Shown piece after piece: positions 59,046-60,000 of a DNA stretch of 60,000 bases. A model generated the notes under the pieces. It saw nothing but the letters and a program-made list of their open reading frames with translations. It was not told the origin of the DNA and did no database searches. How positions within the stretch are numbered: the first letter of the stretch is position 1; every line of letters starts with the position of its first letter. Made by a program: the position numbers and the translations under genes. Source of the stretch: Cristatella mucedo (taxonomy: Eukaryota; Bryozoa; Phylactolaemata; Cristatellidae); assembly GCA_009760855.2 (NCBI GenBank), contig WPIO01000023.1, positions 2,894,001-2,954,000 on the forward strand, given 5' to 3'.

Positions 59046-59454
59046 TTTGTGTGGGCCTGAGCCATCATTTGTTCAGGTCAGTACCTTTTGACTGACTAGT
59101 CACCTGGTGAATAAGGCCCATGCATAGTACTTATTTGGTTTTTGTATCTATTTCAGTTAAGTGTAAATACTTACGGTGCGACCACACCGATACTGTGTGG
59201 TCCACTATTATTTTTACTCGGATCCCGAAATACAGTTACACTGGACTTATGTAGTGCAGACTTATTTTTATCTTCACTTGAGCAAAAGACTGATGCGTGC
59301 TCAATCCACTATGCAAGCGTATATTCTGATCATAAAATCGAAGAATTAGCCACGTCTTGTTGCTGCTAACAAACTGCACATGCATTAGATTGAACAGACA
59401 CAGCTTGAAATCTTCACCCTGATATTCAAAGCTAAACTTTCGTTGTTCGGTGTC

Positions 59455-59722
59455 GTTTGTCATGGTTACGGCAACTACTCTCCTACTGCCGACTATGGCA
59501 CATCCTTTTCAGTGGTCCTGAGCTGCTACTTCCATGCTACTCACTACCTCAACTGCTATCCTGACTCTGCTATGCTTCCCACTTTCTCTTTGTTGCATGA
59601 GACGAAGTCTGTTGGCTACCGAATGCGTTCCGAAAGCCGCTTAGGCTGTGAGTGCGCTATACAAAACTGCGTAGCACCTACATTGTCTGTATGGCTTTGT
59701 GGAGTTACAGACGGAGATACAT
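59455..59722 (+). mobile_element. SINE3 in TWNK intron
   Basis: gcaactactctcctactgcc to acggagatacatgg; the tail is reduced to one unit. Confidence 0.8.
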
Positions 59723-60000
59723 GGTAGCAATACAACCTGTTTTTGTGTAGCATGCACACAGACTATTCGATAGCCTGTATGCAGCAGCTTAAGTCTTCAA
59801 ACCGGGAGAATTGAAGTCGGATCGAAGTCAGTTGCACTCCTTCCCATGAGAGTGCATCCTTTCACGTTTGCACTCACTCTTGCTTGTGAGTGCATGTGCA
59901 CTCAGTAGTGTGCATTTTAGTATTGATCACTGACCAAGAATATCCTCACTGTTTATTGTCATTAAATTTTTTCATGCAGACAACCATGTCTCCCTAAATT

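Larger units (their letters stand above)
58389..60000 (+). other. TWNK intron (partial)
   Basis: Sequence after the gtatgt donor at 58389 to the window end. It contains a full SINE1 (58885-59045) and a SINE3 (59455-59722). I could not find a convincing next TWNK exon. Confidence 0.6.

Overview
The window is nuclear DNA of an invertebrate metazoan. It has short coding exons with GT-AG introns, tRNA-derived SINEs, 5'-truncated LINEs of CR1/L2 type, a copia-type LTR element and many simple repeats. I see no bacterial-style operon, CRISPR array or rRNA. I cannot fix the phylum from sequence alone.

Four host genes can be read by joining exons in phase. (1) AMFR (gp78, ER-membrane ubiquitin ligase), minus strand: coding exons 1-3 at 8652-8431, 3705-3613 and 3523-3359; the rest lies beyond the left edge. 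(2) GINS3 (PSF3 subunit of the GINS replication complex), plus strand: a complete 193-residue gene in three exons (8952-9036, 10713-10981, 17738-17965). AMFR and GINS3 are head to head, with only 299 bp between their ATGs. (3) A cwf21-domain splicing factor (SRRM2/SRm300, Cwc21 type), minus strand: seven exons from 52070 to 43218 joining into a 249-residue frame, every junction in phase 2. (4) The first recognisable coding exon of TWNK (Twinkle mitochondrial helicase), plus strand, 58151-58388; it continues past the right edge.

A second, broken AMFR copy lies in the same orientation about 19 kb from the first (22.8-26.35 kb). It keeps exon 2, 4 and 5 equivalents with stop codons and shares diverged intron-1 sequence with the true gene. 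It is cut off on its 5' side by a 6.5-kb foldback-like element (26.35-32.87 kb) whose inverted arms are built of about 170-bp tandem units.

The middle (33-42 kb) is a transposon graveyard: AT-rich decayed coding blocks on the minus strand, a deleted copia element with both LTRs (35.9-38.35 kb), and a relic of a widespread, poorly characterised transposon-like gene family (38.36-39.72 kb). The rest is introns and intergenic DNA filled with one CR1/L2-like LINE family, a second LINE, and three short families: SINE1 (tRNA-like, GGTTCGAATCC B box), SINE2 (tRNA-like with a LINE-like 3' tail) and SINE3 (TACAT-repeat tail).

The host genes are unrelated housekeeping functions: ER-associated degradation, DNA replication initiation, splicing and mtDNA replication. 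I found no clearly new biochemical system. The most unusual structures are the foldback element, the AMFR segmental duplication and the run of lysine/serine microexons in the splicing-factor gene.
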